This document shows positions 16,838-26,962 of a stretch of 64,000 nucleotides of DNA, piece by piece (position 1 is the stretch's first letter; every line of letters begins with the position of its first letter). This DNA comes from UBA11612 sp963976395 (GTDB lineage: Bacteria > Pseudomonadota > Alphaproteobacteria > Rhodospirillales > Rhodospirillaceae). The translations under genes were made by a program, and so were the position numbers. Below the pieces are notes generated by a model. It was not told where the DNA came from and searched no databases. It saw only the letters and a list, made by a program, of their open reading frames with translations. Location: NCBI GenBank assembly GCA_963976395.1, contig CAXBLG010000009.1:1-64000 (forward strand), read 5' to 3'.

Positions 16838-17839
16838 ATGCGCTATTTTGTCCTCATATGTATGCTTCTTGTGCCTACGGTGGCGTCAGCCTGTGAGGTT
16901 TCTCGCCCGGTGGTGTTTGCAGGGTTGGATTGGGAATCCGCTGCCTTTCATAACGCCGTTGCGCGCTTCATTCTTGAAAACGGTTATGACTGCGAAACCG
17001 ACGCTCTCCCTGGTTCGACCATTCCGATGATGCAGGGCGTGGCCCAGGGCGACATCGATATCGCCATGGAGGTATGGAAAGACAACGTGACCGATGTGTG
17101 GATGCGTGCGCTGTCGCGCGGTCAGGTCAAGGAACTCGGCGTTAATTTTCCGGATGCGGTGCAGGGATGGTATGTGCCGAGATATCTGGTGGACGGTGAT
17201 TCGGCGCGGAACATTGCGCCGCTGGCGCCCGGTCTCAAAAGCGTCAGCGACCTTCCGGCCTATAAGGGCATATTCGCCGACCCGGAGGAGCCGGGCCGGG
17301 GCCGCTTTTACAATTGTGTGGCGGGCTGGAATTGTGAGGTCGTCAATTCGGCGAAGCTCAAAGCCTACGGTCTTGAGGATGACTACACCAATTTTCGCCC
17401 CGGAACCGGCGCGGCCCTCGCTGCGGCGATTGGCGGCGCGTATCTGCGCGGGGAGCCGATCCTCGCCTACTACTGGGCACCTACCTGGGTGCTTGGCAAA
17501 TATGACCTTGTTCAATTGGATGAGCCGGCGTGGAACGAGGTGGATTGGGACGGTCTCAATTCCGATCCCGACTATCCGCGCGCCGTGGCGTACCCTGTCG
17601 TGCCCGTTTGGGTTGGGGTTAACGCCGCGTTTGCCAAGGAAGCGCCGAAGCTGGTTCAGTTTTTAACGGCCTATGAGACCACGGCGGCTCTGGTGAACGA
17701 GGCGCTGGCGTATATGCGTGATCACAATGTCGAAGCGAAGGATGCCGCCCGACATTTTCTGTCCAAGCATCCTGAAATTTGGACGGGCTGGGTCGCAGGC
17801 GATGTTGCCGCCCGGGTTCAGGCCGCTCTCCCTCCCTAA
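16838..17839 (+). CDS. Glycine-betaine-type ABC transporter, periplasmic binding protein
   Basis: 333 residues from ATG 16838, chosen because it starts a signal peptide (MRYFVLICMLLVPTVASA, cleavage before Cys). OpuAC/ProX-like fold: a PGSTIPMMQGVAQGDIDIAMEVWKD-type region near residue 55, and the C-terminal YPVVPVWVGVN phrase. Trp residues that form the aromatic cage for quaternary amines are plentiful (WKDN, WYVP, WAPTWV). The permease and ATPase genes follow in the same direction, giving the order binding protein-permease-ATPase. Likely substrate is glycine betaine, choline or proline betaine; which one is not resolved. Confidence 0.9.
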   Translation: MRYFVLICMLLVPTVASACEVSRPVVFAGLDWESAAFHNAVARFILENGYDCETDALPGSTIPMMQGVAQGDIDIAMEVWKDNVTDVWMRALSRGQVKELGVNFPDAVQGWYVPRYLVDGDSARNIAPLAPGLKSVSDLPAYKGIFADPEEPGRGRFYNCVAGWNCEVVNSAKLKAYGLEDDYTNFRPGTGAALAAAIGGAYLRGEPILAYYWAPTWVLGKYDLVQLDEPAWNEVDWDGLNSDPDYPRAVAYPVVPVWVGVNAAFAKEAPKLVQFLTAYETTAALVNEALAYMRDHNVEAKDAARHFLSKHPEIWTGWVAGDVAARVQAALPP

Positions 17840-17855
17840 GCTTTAGGAGTTCTCC

Positions 17856-18719
17856 ATGTTTCCCGAACGCCTCACCATTTCCATCAGCGGCGCGATTACG
17901 GAGGGGGTCGATGCGTTCGTTGCTGCCTACGGTAGCGCCTTTCGCGCCTTTGCCGATGTGGTCCTGATTTTTTTGCTGCAGATCGAACACCTGCTGCGCG
18001 GCGCGCCGTGGTGGTTGGTGGTGCTGGCCATTGGTGCTCTGGGCTTTGGCTTGTCTCGCCGGATTCTATTTGCGGCGGGACTGATGGGGGCTGCTCTGCT
18101 TATGGGGATTCTTGGTCTTTGGGATCAGGCCATGCAGACCTTGGCTCTGATGATCGCGGCTTTAGTGTTCGCGGCGGCCATCGGCATTCCGTTCGGAGTG
18201 GTTTTGGCACGTTATCCTCGCTTGCGGCTGGTGTTCCTCCCCATTCTTGACGCTATGCAAACTCTGCCGTCGTTTGTCTATTTGGTGCCGGCCTTGATGC
18301 TGTTTGGCCTTGGCAAGGTTCCGGCGTTGCTGGCAACGGTCATCTACGCCGTGCCGCCGGTGGCGCGACTGACCGACCTCGGCTTGCGACATGCGGATGC
18401 CGAGGCAGTCGAAGCGGCCAACGCGTTCGGGGCGACCCTCCGGCAACGGCTGTGGTGGGTCGAGTTTCCTTTGGCGCTGCCGTCCATTATGGCCGGGCTC
18501 AATCAGGCAACCATGATGGCGCTGTCCATGGTGGTGGTCGCCTCGATGATCGGTGCGCGGGGACTGGGAGAAGAGGTGTTGCTGGGCATCCAGCGGTTGG
18601 ATACGGGGCGCGGTCTTGTCGCCGGCACGGCTATTGTCGCTCTTGCCATTGTGCTCGACCGATTAACCCAGGCCTCAATGCGCCGCCTGCAACGAACCCC
18701 CTTGAGCGCGGCTCAATGA
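17856..18719 (+). CDS. Glycine-betaine-type ABC transporter permease
   Basis: 287 residues with about six membrane helices. The cytoplasmic coupling loop reads EAANAFGATLRQRLWWVEFPLALP, the EAA motif of ProW/OpuAB permeases. An AGGAG ribosome binding site precedes the ATG, 16 bp after the binding-protein gene. Its TGA overlaps the ATG of the ATPase gene, indicating translational coupling. It forms the membrane channel of the importer. Confidence 0.93.
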   Translation: MFPERLTISISGAITEGVDAFVAAYGSAFRAFADVVLIFLLQIEHLLRGAPWWLVVLAIGALGFGLSRRILFAAGLMGAALLMGILGLWDQAMQTLALMIAALVFAAAIGIPFGVVLARYPRLRLVFLPILDAMQTLPSFVYLVPALMLFGLGKVPALLATVIYAVPPVARLTDLGLRHADAEAVEAANAFGATLRQRLWWVEFPLALPSIMAGLNQATMMALSMVVVASMIGARGLGEEVLLGIQRLDTGRGLVAGTAIVALAIVLDRLTQASMRRLQRTPLSAAQ

Positions 18720-19561
18720 CATCAAACGGGACTTCACCGCCCATACTTTTTGAAGCCGTCGGTGTGCTTTTCGGGCGATCGCCCGCGCAGCAGTGGCCGA
18801 ACATTCAAGACTTGTTGCGGGAAGGCCTAAGCAAGGACGCTATTCGGAAGGCGACCGGCCATACCCTAGGATTGGCCGATGCCTCTCTCGCCATTGATCC
18901 GGGGGAGATGTTTGTGGTGATGGGGCAGTCGGGTTCGGGCAAGTCAACCCTGCTCAGGCTGATCAACCGGCTTATTGCGCCCACAGTTGGCACAGTGCGG
19001 GTTGGCGGGGTTGATGTTACGGCGCTGAGCGAGGCCGACGTTTTGGCCTTTCGCCGCCAAACCGTCAGCATGGTCTTCCAGCATTTCGGTTTGCTGCCTC
19101 ACCGCTCTGTAACCGACAACGTGGCCTTCCCCCTTCGGGTGCAAGGCTGGAAAACAGCCGCTGCCCGCCTGCGTGCGGCTGATTGGATCGAGCGGGTCGG
19201 CCTGGACGGTTACGGCAATGCGATACCTGCCGAGCTCTCCAGCGGTATGCAACAGCGGGTCGGTTTGGCGCGGGCATTGGTGACCGGCGCCCCTATATTG
19301 TTGATGGACGAGCCTTTTGGGGCTCTGGATCCGTTGACACGCCGCACCATGCAATTGGAGCTGAAAACCTTGCAACGGGATCTCGGCAAAACCGTTGTAC
19401 TTATAACCCACGACCCAATGGAGGCATTCACCCTTGCCGACCGAATCGCGCTGTTACGGGAAGGCCGGCTGGTACAGTTGTCCACGCCGGAGGAAATGGC
19501 CGCCGCGCCGGTGGACGAAGAGGTCGAGGCTTTTGTCTCTGCGGCCCACCGTCTGCCATAG
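18716..19561 (+). CDS. Glycine-betaine-type ABC transporter ATP-binding protein
   Basis: 281 residues; the start is ATG 18716, overlapping the permease stop. Walker A GQSGSGKST, Q-loop VFQHFG, Walker B ILLMDEPFGALD and switch His in LITHD are all present. The signature loop reads LSSGMQQR, with Ser at the second position where LSGGM is usual. ProV-type N-terminal extension (about 60 residues with SKDAIRKATGHTLGLADA) is present, but there is no CBS tandem at the C-terminus, so the osmosensing module known for OpuA is absent. Confidence 0.93.
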   Translation: MTSNGTSPPILFEAVGVLFGRSPAQQWPNIQDLLREGLSKDAIRKATGHTLGLADASLAIDPGEMFVVMGQSGSGKSTLLRLINRLIAPTVGTVRVGGVDVTALSEADVLAFRRQTVSMVFQHFGLLPHRSVTDNVAFPLRVQGWKTAAARLRAADWIERVGLDGYGNAIPAELSSGMQQRVGLARALVTGAPILLMDEPFGALDPLTRRTMQLELKTLQRDLGKTVVLITHDPMEAFTLADRIALLREGRLVQLSTPEEMAAAPVDEEVEAFVSAAHRLP

Positions 19562-19735
19562 AGTGTACATATTGCTGCACTATGATGATTCTCGCAGATC
19601 AGGCCTTCATTGAATTACGACGATGACAGTACGCATATGTGCGCTATAAATAATAAATACTCGAATCGTGCCGATGGCACCGCGGACTGCGGCGCGAGAT
19701 CGTATTTCACACGAACCCTCGGGAGGCTCGATTCA

Positions 19736-20893
19736 GTGCGGCGTTATATTGCAGGTTGGTACCAAATCCCGCGCGCCGTTTTCTCGAAGCTGAGTCTTGG
19801 CCTTTTCATCGCGGCGATCCTGGTTCCCGTGGGCTTCGGATTTACTGTTTATGCCCAGGACATGAGGGTTATCCGGATCGGTGCAGGACCGACCGGCGCC
19901 ACGGATTTTCCCTTTGGCGGCCTTATCGCCAACGCGATCTCTAACCCGCCGGGCTCGCGTGACTGCGACAAGGGCGGAAACTGCGGTGTGCCGGGTCTCA
20001 TCGCGGTCGCCCAGACGACGATTGATGCCGTTGAAAATCTAAAATCCATTTCACGTGGCGACATGGAAATCGCGTTGTCTCAGGCGGATGTGACGGCATG
20101 GGCGTACCGCGGCATAGCGGCGTTCCAAAATGATCCACCGTTGGACAATCTCCGCGTACTCGCGCGCTTGTATCCCGAGAACGTGCACCTCGTGGTTCGG
20201 GAAGGGTCACCTATCAAATCGGTTATGGACCTCAAAGGCCGAACGGTTGCCATGGGCGCTAAGGACTCAGGCACCGAAGCGACCGCAAAACTGATCTTGT
20301 CGGCTTACGGCGTTAAATGGACCTCGGTGCGAATGAGATCACTTAGCTTCGCGGCGGTTACCGAAGCGCTTGCAAGCGGAACCATAGACGCTTTTTTCAT
20401 GGTGAGCGGCGCGCCGGTGCTCTCATTGGAAGATCTCGCAACCCGGGTTCCCATATCGCTTGTGCCTATCAATGGTCCTACGGCGGAAAAACTAACTCAT
20501 ATTTTTCCGTATTATACCCTCGGTACTATCCCGGCCGGCACGTATGGCAATCACGCTGCTGTTGAGACAGTTGATGTTGGTTCGGTGCTTGTAGCGCGGG
20601 AAGGCATGAACCCCGAACTCGCCTATGGGATTGCGCGGGCTATATGGCATCAGCGCAATGTCTCCTTATTTCAGGGGGGGCACCCGCGCGGCAAACTCAT
20701 GGACAAGGCGCTCGCGGCGCGTGACATAGGGGTTCCGATTTTGGCTGGGGCGGAGCGGTACTACATCGAAAATCAATTGATGGACCCGCCATCTATCTCT
20801 CCAAGTGCTCTCCCCGTAAAGGGCGCGATTAAGTGGCCGAACAACCCGATTAAAGCGACCTTGCGGTCGTTTGGTGAAAAGTCACAATCCTGA
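19736..20893 (+). CDS. TAXI-family TRAP transporter solute-binding protein
   Basis: 385 residues from GTG 19736, preceded by GGGAGG nine bases upstream; a TTG at 19610 would add 42 residues with no signal-like character. A signal/anchor segment spans about residues 15-40 (ends near VYA). The mature start MRVIRIGAGPTGATDFPFGG and later GDMEIALSQADV and GSGTEAT-like phrases match TAXI (NMT1-like) binding proteins. No TRAP membrane subunit gene is in the window, so it is an orphan here. Ligand unknown. Confidence 0.85.
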   Translation: MRRYIAGWYQIPRAVFSKLSLGLFIAAILVPVGFGFTVYAQDMRVIRIGAGPTGATDFPFGGLIANAISNPPGSRDCDKGGNCGVPGLIAVAQTTIDAVENLKSISRGDMEIALSQADVTAWAYRGIAAFQNDPPLDNLRVLARLYPENVHLVVREGSPIKSVMDLKGRTVAMGAKDSGTEATAKLILSAYGVKWTSVRMRSLSFAAVTEALASGTIDAFFMVSGAPVLSLEDLATRVPISLVPINGPTAEKLTHIFPYYTLGTIPAGTYGNHAAVETVDVGSVLVAREGMNPELAYGIARAIWHQRNVSLFQGGHPRGKLMDKALAARDIGVPILAGAERYYIENQLMDPPSISPSALPVKGAIKWPNNPIKATLRSFGEKSQS

Positions 20894-20897
20894 CGCC

Positions 20898-22298
20898 ATG
20901 ACCATTGATCCCCTCACATTACTGGTTGAGTCCGGCGGCGATTCGATCCCGCTTGTCGCCATAGGGGCGAAAGACCTTGGCGCATGGGCTGCGGCTCAAC
21001 CGCCACGCGTTACGAATTGGCTGAATACGTCCTCGTTCAAGGCCGAGGCGGGTAAGGCTGTAGCTGTGCCCGGCGACGATGGTGCCGTGAGTCTTGTTGT
21101 GCTTGGTCTGGGCTCAGGAGACGACCCCTGGGTCACCGGAAATTTGGCCAGGTCACTTCCTATAGGAAATTATCACCTGCAGGACTGTATTGGGTCTTCG
21201 GTCGATTTTCCGACATGGGCGGCCCTTGCCTGGGCGCTCGGAGGGTATCGTTTCACTCGTTACAAGAGTGATGCACCGTCCGAATGCGCCAAACTGGCTT
21301 GGCCGGACAAGTGCGACCGCGCTTACGTTGAAAACGCCGTAGCCGGCGCTACATTAGCGCGCAATCTAGTCAACACGCCGGCAGCAGATCTGTTGCCGGA
21401 CGGATTGGAGCAAGCGGCGCGCGATGTCGCATCCCGGCACGATGCGCACATAGACGTAATCGTAGGCGACGATCTGATCGCAAAAAACTTTCCGATGATT
21501 CATGCAGTAGGCCGCGCCAGCGCGGTTGCTCCACGTCTGATTGATTTGACTTGGGGCGATGCGTCCGCTCCCAAAGTCACATTGGTGGGCAAGGGTGTGT
21601 GTTTTGATTCCGGCGGACTTGATCTCAAGCCTTCCAGCGCCATGGCTCTTATGAAAAAAGACATGGGCGGCGCGGCGACGGTCCTAGGCCTTGCAGATAT
21701 GATTATGGCGGCGCGTTTGGCCGTCCGTCTGCGGGTGCTGATTCCAGCGGTGGAAAATGCGGTGTCGGGTAACTCTTTCCGCCCGGGCGATGTCTTGAAA
21801 GCACGTAACGGCATGAGTGTTGAAATCGGTAACACCGATGCCGAAGGACGGCTGGTTCTGGCTGATGCTTTAACTGAAGCGGCGACAGAGGCGCCTGCGT
21901 TGTTGGTGGATTGCGCAACACTGACCGGCGCGGCTCGTTCAGCTTTGGGCCCAGAATTGCCGGCGATGTTTACGGATGATGAGACCCTTGCGCAAGATCT
22001 GATAGAAGCGTCCGCTGCGACTTACGATCCGTTATGGAGACTGCCGCTTTGGCAGCCGTATCGCAAGATGATCGACAGCAAGATTGCCGATATGAATAAC
22101 GCCGGTGAATCGCCTTTTGGGGGTGCAATCACAGCCGCATTGTTTCTCAAAGAATTCGCGGGGACGACTCCCTGGGTTCACCTTGATCTCTATGCGTGGA
22201 ATCCAAGCGACCGACCGGGCCGCCCAGTCGGCGGAGAAGCGATGGCGCAGCGGGCGCTTTACGGTCTGATCAAAAAACGGTTCGCAAAGGCTCAATAA
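20898..22298 (+). CDS. pepA: Leucyl aminopeptidase (M17)
   Basis: 466 residues from ATG 20898, five bases after the stop of the TAXI gene. Two-metal aminopeptidase that removes N-terminal residues from peptides in the cytoplasm. Metal and catalytic residues are in VGKGVCFDSGGLDLKP and NTDAEGRLVLADAL, and KKDMGGAATVLG is present. Length is typical. A strong bidirectional terminator separates it from gltB. Confidence 0.94.
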   Translation: MTIDPLTLLVESGGDSIPLVAIGAKDLGAWAAAQPPRVTNWLNTSSFKAEAGKAVAVPGDDGAVSLVVLGLGSGDDPWVTGNLARSLPIGNYHLQDCIGSSVDFPTWAALAWALGGYRFTRYKSDAPSECAKLAWPDKCDRAYVENAVAGATLARNLVNTPAADLLPDGLEQAARDVASRHDAHIDVIVGDDLIAKNFPMIHAVGRASAVAPRLIDLTWGDASAPKVTLVGKGVCFDSGGLDLKPSSAMALMKKDMGGAATVLGLADMIMAARLAVRLRVLIPAVENAVSGNSFRPGDVLKARNGMSVEIGNTDAEGRLVLADALTEAATEAPALLVDCATLTGAARSALGPELPAMFTDDETLAQDLIEASAATYDPLWRLPLWQPYRKMIDSKIADMNNAGESPFGGAITAALFLKEFAGTTPWVHLDLYAWNPSDRPGRPVGGEAMAQRALYGLIKKRFAKAQ

Positions 22299-22328
22299 AA
22301 AACGGCGGACACATAAGTCCGCCGTTTT
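22299..22328. terminator. Bidirectional Rho-independent terminator
   Basis: A 12-bp perfect stem (AAAACGGCGGAC / GTCCGCCGTTTT) with a six-base loop. A and T tracts on either side serve both the aminopeptidase and the convergent gltB. Confidence 0.88.
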
Positions 22329-22357
22329 ATTTGCGCATACCGGACACTCTTGATTGT

Positions 22358-25300
22358 TTAAGCTTCCAGCTGCTGTGGTTTCTCGCGTGTGACCGGCACT
22401 TCTAGGCGTTTTAGCATCTCTTTGGGCACCACTTGCCAGAAATTGCGCACCTCACGGTCCCAGTTTACCAGCAGCAATTCAGCCCAAGGCGAAGACGTTT
22501 CTTTGTGATGTTCCATCACAAGATTGCGTAACAGAGTTTCGTAGTGGCCGACCCCGATGCGCTGATAGATCACGCTCTCGGTGTTCACACGATGTTCAAA
22601 CAACCCATCGCGGTCGTAAATGAAGGCCATGCCGCCGGTCATGCCCGCGGCAAAGTTAGCTCCTACTTGGCCGAGAATGACAGCTGTGCCGCCGGTCATG
22701 TACTCGCAGCCATTAGAGCCGCAGCCTTCGATGACGGTAACGGCGCCGGAGTTGCGCACACAGAATCGCTCGCCGGCTTGACCCGCCGCAAATAGCTTGC
22801 CAGACGTTGCGCCATATAAAACCGTGTTGCCGATAATCGTATTATCCGCCCAGCGAAATGCTGAACTTGTTGTCGGGCGAATCACGATGGTTGCGCCGGA
22901 AAGTCCCTTGCCGACGTAATCATTCGAGTCGCCCCAGACTTCTAGTTTCAAGCCTTGCACGGCGAAGGCCCCCAAGGATTGTCCGCATGATCCACGCAAG
23001 CGTACCGTTACGTGACCCGGTTGCAGGCCGTCCATACCGTACTTCTTGACGATCATGTGGCTCAGTTTGGTGCCTGTCGCCCGGTGAACGTTGCGGATGT
23101 TGTAGGTGAGTTGCATTTTCTCACCTTCTTCCAGCAATGGCCGCGCATCGGCGATCATTTGTTCATCGATTCCTTCGGCTACTTCATTGCGGCCGATTAC
23201 AGTGTTGTGGGTGGGCAGGCCGCCAGCGTCCGGCATAACCAGAAGCGGGTTAAGGTCAAGATCATCCAAATGCGCCGCGCCGCGGCTGACTTGGTGCAGC
23301 AGATCGGTGCGGCCTATGACCTCGGCGAGTGAGCGCACGCCAAGATCCGCCAAGATGTCGCGCACTTCCTCACCAAGGAAGCTAAACAAATTCACGACCT
23401 TCTCCGGTGTGCCGGTGAATTTCTTACGCAGTTCACTGTCTTGGGTACACACGCCGACCGGGCAAGTGTTTGAGTGACATTGGCGTACCATGATGCAGCC
23501 CATGGCGATCAGCGAAGTTGTGCCGATACCGAACTCTTCTGCCCCCATCATGGCGGCTATGACTATGTCGCGGCCGGTTTTGAGGCCGCCGTCGGTCCGC
23601 AGAACCACACGGTGGCGCAAACGGTTCAGGGTTAGTACCTGATGCACTTCGGTCAGACCCATCTCCCACGGCAAACCCGCATGTTTGATTGAGGTTTGCG
23701 GGCTGGCTCCCGTGCCGCCGGAGTGGGCGGAGACGAGAATCACATCAGCGTTGGCTTTCGCTACGCCGGCGGCAATGGTGCCGATGCCCGTGCGGGCGAC
23801 AAGCTTCACACAAACCCGCGCCTGAGGGTTGATCTGCTTCAAGTCGTAGATCAGCTGGGCAAGATCTTCGATCGAATAGATATCGTGATGCGGCGGCGGC
23901 GAGATGAGCATCACGCCTTCGGTCGCATGGCGAAGGGTGGCAATCTCGGCGGTAACCTTAAAGCCGGGGAGCTGCCCGCCTTCGCCGGGCTTAGCGCCTT
24001 GTGCCACTTTAATTTCGATCTCGCGGCATTGATTCAGGTATTCCGCAGTAACACCGAAGCGTCCCGATGCGATTTGTTTGATGGCTGAGTTGGCGTTGTC
24101 CCCATTGGAAAACGGCTTGTAGCGCGCGCGGTCTTCGCCGCCTTCTCCTGAGTCGGACTTGGCGCCGATCCGGTTCATTGCGATGTTGAGTGTACCGTGG
24201 GCCTCGGGACTCAGTGCTCCCAAGGACATGCCGGGGGTCACAAAGCGTTTGCGGATTTCAGTGGTCGATTCCACCTGCTCTGGTGCAATAGGTTTTGCGA
24301 CTTTGCGAAAATCCAACAAATCGCGCAGGTGGATGGGTGGCAACTTACGCACACCTTCAGAGTACTTCTGGTATGTGGCATAGGCGTCGTGTTCGACCGC
24401 AGACTGCAGAATATGGATGAGCTGTCCGTCATGGCCGTGCACTTCGCCGGACCGCGCGCGGTATCGGTAGAAACCACCGACCGGCAATGCGACCACATTA
24501 GAGCCGAAGGCCTTCTTGTGTTGGGCGAGGACTTTCTTTTGAAGGCCGGGCAGGCCGATTCCGGAAATGCGTGAGGTCATGCCGGGGAAGAATTCCGCAA
24601 CCAACGAACGAGACAAGCCTACGGCCTCGAAGTTGTAACCCCCGCGATATGAACTGATGACAGAAATGCCCATTTTGGACATGACTTTCAAAAGCCCGTC
24701 GCCCACGGCCTTCTGATATCTCTGCAAACATTCGTCCAGACTCATATCGTCGAACAGATCGCGGCGATGGCGATCGCTGATGGCTTCTTCCGCGAGGTAA
24801 GCGTTGATGGTTGTCGCGCCGACGCCGATCAGAACGGCGAAGTAGTGCACATCAAGGCATTCGCCGGAGCGGACATTGATAGAGGTGAAGGTCCGCAGTT
24901 TTTGGCGGATGAGGTGGGTATGAACGCTGCCGGCTGCCAGAATCATGGGAATGGGCGCGCGGTTTGGACCGATCGCTTCGTCAGACAACACAAGGTGCCG
25001 CTTGCCCGCGCGCACGGCTTCTTCGGCTTCGGCTTGAATACGCGCAATGGCTTCCCGCAGAGCGTCTTCGCCGCCGTTGACATCAAAGGTGCAGTCGATA
25101 TTGCCAGCAGCGTCACCCATGTATTTGCGCATAGCGTTGAATTGCATGGTCGTGAGCATAGGGCTCGACAGCTGAAGCAGTTCACACTGATCCGGGGCTT
25201 CATCGAGTATGTTGCCCAAGTTTCCAAGCCGGGTGTTCAGAGTCATCACCCGTGTTTCGCGCAGACTGTCAATCGGCGGGTTGGTGACCTGGCTGAAATT

Positions 25301-26938
25301 TTGTCTGAAGAAGTGATGTAGGCCACGATAGTTTTCGGACAGCACAGCCAAGGGACCGTCGTCGCCCATCGAACCAATTGCTTCTTTGGCGTCGACTATC
25401 ATCGGATGAAGGACAAGTTCGAGATCCTCCATGGTGAGACTGTAGGCGCCCTGGCGCCGCACCAATTCTTCTTTGGTGAACGCGGGCTTGGGGAGTTTGC
25501 TTGCCTTGATGATGGAATCGAGATGAGTGGTGTTCTTCATCCACTCGCCATAGGGATGCTTCGAGGCAAGGTTGTCCTTGATTTCCTTGTCGTGAAAAAA
25601 CACGCCCTCTTTCAAATCGACGGCGATCATTTGACCGGGGCCGAGCCGGCCTTTTTCGATAACGTCGGCGTTCGGAATTCGCACCATGCCGGTCTCGGAT
25701 CCGACAACGAGAATTCCGTCCTTCGTTAGGGTGTAGCGCATGGGGCGCAATCCGTTGCGGTCCATATAGGCCAGCACCCAGCGACCGTCTGTTGCGCACA
25801 TGGCTGCCGGGCCATCCCAAGGTTCCATGACCGCGTTGCAGTAGGCAAACAAATCCCGATGATTGTCCGGCATGACCGCATTTTGGCCTATGCTCTCGGG
25901 CACAAGCAGACAGCGTGTCATCGGGGCCGAGCGGCCTGCGCGGCACAACAATTCGAACACGGCGTCGATGGCGGCTGAGTCGGAGCTTCCCGGCTGGATG
26001 ACGGGCTTTAGTTCCTCAATCGTGTTGCCGAAAGAGGGGTGTTCCATGCGGCATTCGTGCGATTTCATCCAATTGACATTGCCGAGAAGAGTGTTGATTT
26101 CTCCGTTGTGCGCCAGCGCGCGGAACGGCTGCGCCAACCACCAGGTCGGGAAAGTATTGGTGGAGTAGCGTTGGTGGTAAATGACAAAGGACGATATGAA
26201 ACGCGCGTCCAGAAGATCGGGATAAAACGACGTTAGCTGCTCGGCGAGGAACATTCCTTTGTAGATGATTGAGCGTGAAGACAGCGAGCAGATATAGAAA
26301 TCGCGGACATGTTCCTCTGAAACCCGCTTCTCGATGCGCCGGCGGACCAAATACAGATCACGCTCCAATTCTTCGCCGGTGAGGCCGCGCCGATTGGAAA
26401 TCATGATCTGTTCAATTTCCGGGCGCGTCGCATTAGCTTTTTCGCCAATAATCGAAATGTCCACGGGCACTTGTCGCCAGCCGTAGATGTAATAATCGGC
26501 GTTTAGAATTTCGCTTTCGACGATGGTCCGGCAGGTTTCTTGTGCGCTTAAATCGGATTTGGGCAAAAACACCATGCCAACGCATAGGATTTCCGAGTCG
26601 TTTACTTCGTGACCGGTGCGGCTTACATGCTCGCGGAAAAAATCCTGGGGAACTTCCAAATGTATGCCGGCTCCGTCCCCGGTCTTGCCGTCGGCATCGA
26701 CTGCACCCCGGTGGTATAGAACTTTAAGGGCTTCAATACCGGCTTCGACAACCCGGCGGCGAGGTTTGCCGTCCACGGCAACAACCATGCCCACGCCGCA
26801 GGCGTCGTGCTCTTGAGCGGGATCATAGGCGTGCGCCGCCGTAAGCTTGTCGACATTGGCGCGATAATTCGCGACAAAGGTTTCACCGCTTTCAAGGATG
26901 TCGGAAGTCATGTTGGTGTCATCATCACGCATGGCCAT
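22358..26938 (-). CDS. gltB: Glutamate synthase (NADPH) large subunit
   Basis: 1526 residues. Makes two glutamates from glutamine and 2-oxoglutarate with GltD. After a propeptide of about 46 residues comes the N-terminal nucleophile Cys in the HDACGVG motif of the class II amidotransferase domain. The central and FMN domains follow (ARTGIGTIAAGVAKANADVI, SGGTGASPQTS), with a Cys cluster for the 3Fe-4S centre (CIMVRQCHSNTCPVGVC). The C-terminal beta-helix (GSCGQSLGAF, GGTAVILG) is complete. It lies 24 bp downstream of gltD in the same direction. Confidence 0.98.
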   Translation of the reverse strand: MAMRDDDTNMTSDILESGETFVANYRANVDKLTAAHAYDPAQEHDACGVGMVVAVDGKPRRRVVEAGIEALKVLYHRGAVDADGKTGDGAGIHLEVPQDFFREHVSRTGHEVNDSEILCVGMVFLPKSDLSAQETCRTIVESEILNADYYIYGWRQVPVDISIIGEKANATRPEIEQIMISNRRGLTGEELERDLYLVRRRIEKRVSEEHVRDFYICSLSSRSIIYKGMFLAEQLTSFYPDLLDARFISSFVIYHQRYSTNTFPTWWLAQPFRALAHNGEINTLLGNVNWMKSHECRMEHPSFGNTIEELKPVIQPGSSDSAAIDAVFELLCRAGRSAPMTRCLLVPESIGQNAVMPDNHRDLFAYCNAVMEPWDGPAAMCATDGRWVLAYMDRNGLRPMRYTLTKDGILVVGSETGMVRIPNADVIEKGRLGPGQMIAVDLKEGVFFHDKEIKDNLASKHPYGEWMKNTTHLDSIIKASKLPKPAFTKEELVRRQGAYSLTMEDLELVLHPMIVDAKEAIGSMGDDGPLAVLSENYRGLHHFFRQNFSQVTNPPIDSLRETRVMTLNTRLGNLGNILDEAPDQCELLQLSSPMLTTMQFNAMRKYMGDAAGNIDCTFDVNGGEDALREAIARIQAEAEEAVRAGKRHLVLSDEAIGPNRAPIPMILAAGSVHTHLIRQKLRTFTSINVRSGECLDVHYFAVLIGVGATTINAYLAEEAISDRHRRDLFDDMSLDECLQRYQKAVGDGLLKVMSKMGISVISSYRGGYNFEAVGLSRSLVAEFFPGMTSRISGIGLPGLQKKVLAQHKKAFGSNVVALPVGGFYRYRARSGEVHGHDGQLIHILQSAVEHDAYATYQKYSEGVRKLPPIHLRDLLDFRKVAKPIAPEQVESTTEIRKRFVTPGMSLGALSPEAHGTLNIAMNRIGAKSDSGEGGEDRARYKPFSNGDNANSAIKQIASGRFGVTAEYLNQCREIEIKVAQGAKPGEGGQLPGFKVTAEIATLRHATEGVMLISPPPHHDIYSIEDLAQLIYDLKQINPQARVCVKLVARTGIGTIAAGVAKANADVILVSAHSGGTGASPQTSIKHAGLPWEMGLTEVHQVLTLNRLRHRVVLRTDGGLKTGRDIVIAAMMGAEEFGIGTTSLIAMGCIMVRQCHSNTCPVGVCTQDSELRKKFTGTPEKVVNLFSFLGEEVRDILADLGVRSLAEVIGRTDLLHQVSRGAAHLDDLDLNPLLVMPDAGGLPTHNTVIGRNEVAEGIDEQMIADARPLLEEGEKMQLTYNIRNVHRATGTKLSHMIVKKYGMDGLQPGHVTVRLRGSCGQSLGAFAVQGLKLEVWGDSNDYVGKGLSGATIVIRPTTSSAFRWADNTIIGNTVLYGATSGKLFAAGQAGERFCVRNSGAVTVIEGCGSNGCEYMTGGTAVILGQVGANFAAGMTGGMAFIYDRDGLFEHRVNTESVIYQRIGVGHYETLLRNLVMEHHKETSSPWAELLLVNWDREVRNFWQVVPKEMLKRLEVPVTREKPQQLEA

Positions 26939-26962
26939 ACCTTTTCTTCGAGAGGCCTAAAT

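Noticed and set aside
18452..18715. N-terminal extension of the betaine ATPase
   Set aside because: It is the out-of-frame shadow of the permease gene; ATG 18716 gives a proper ATGA overlap.
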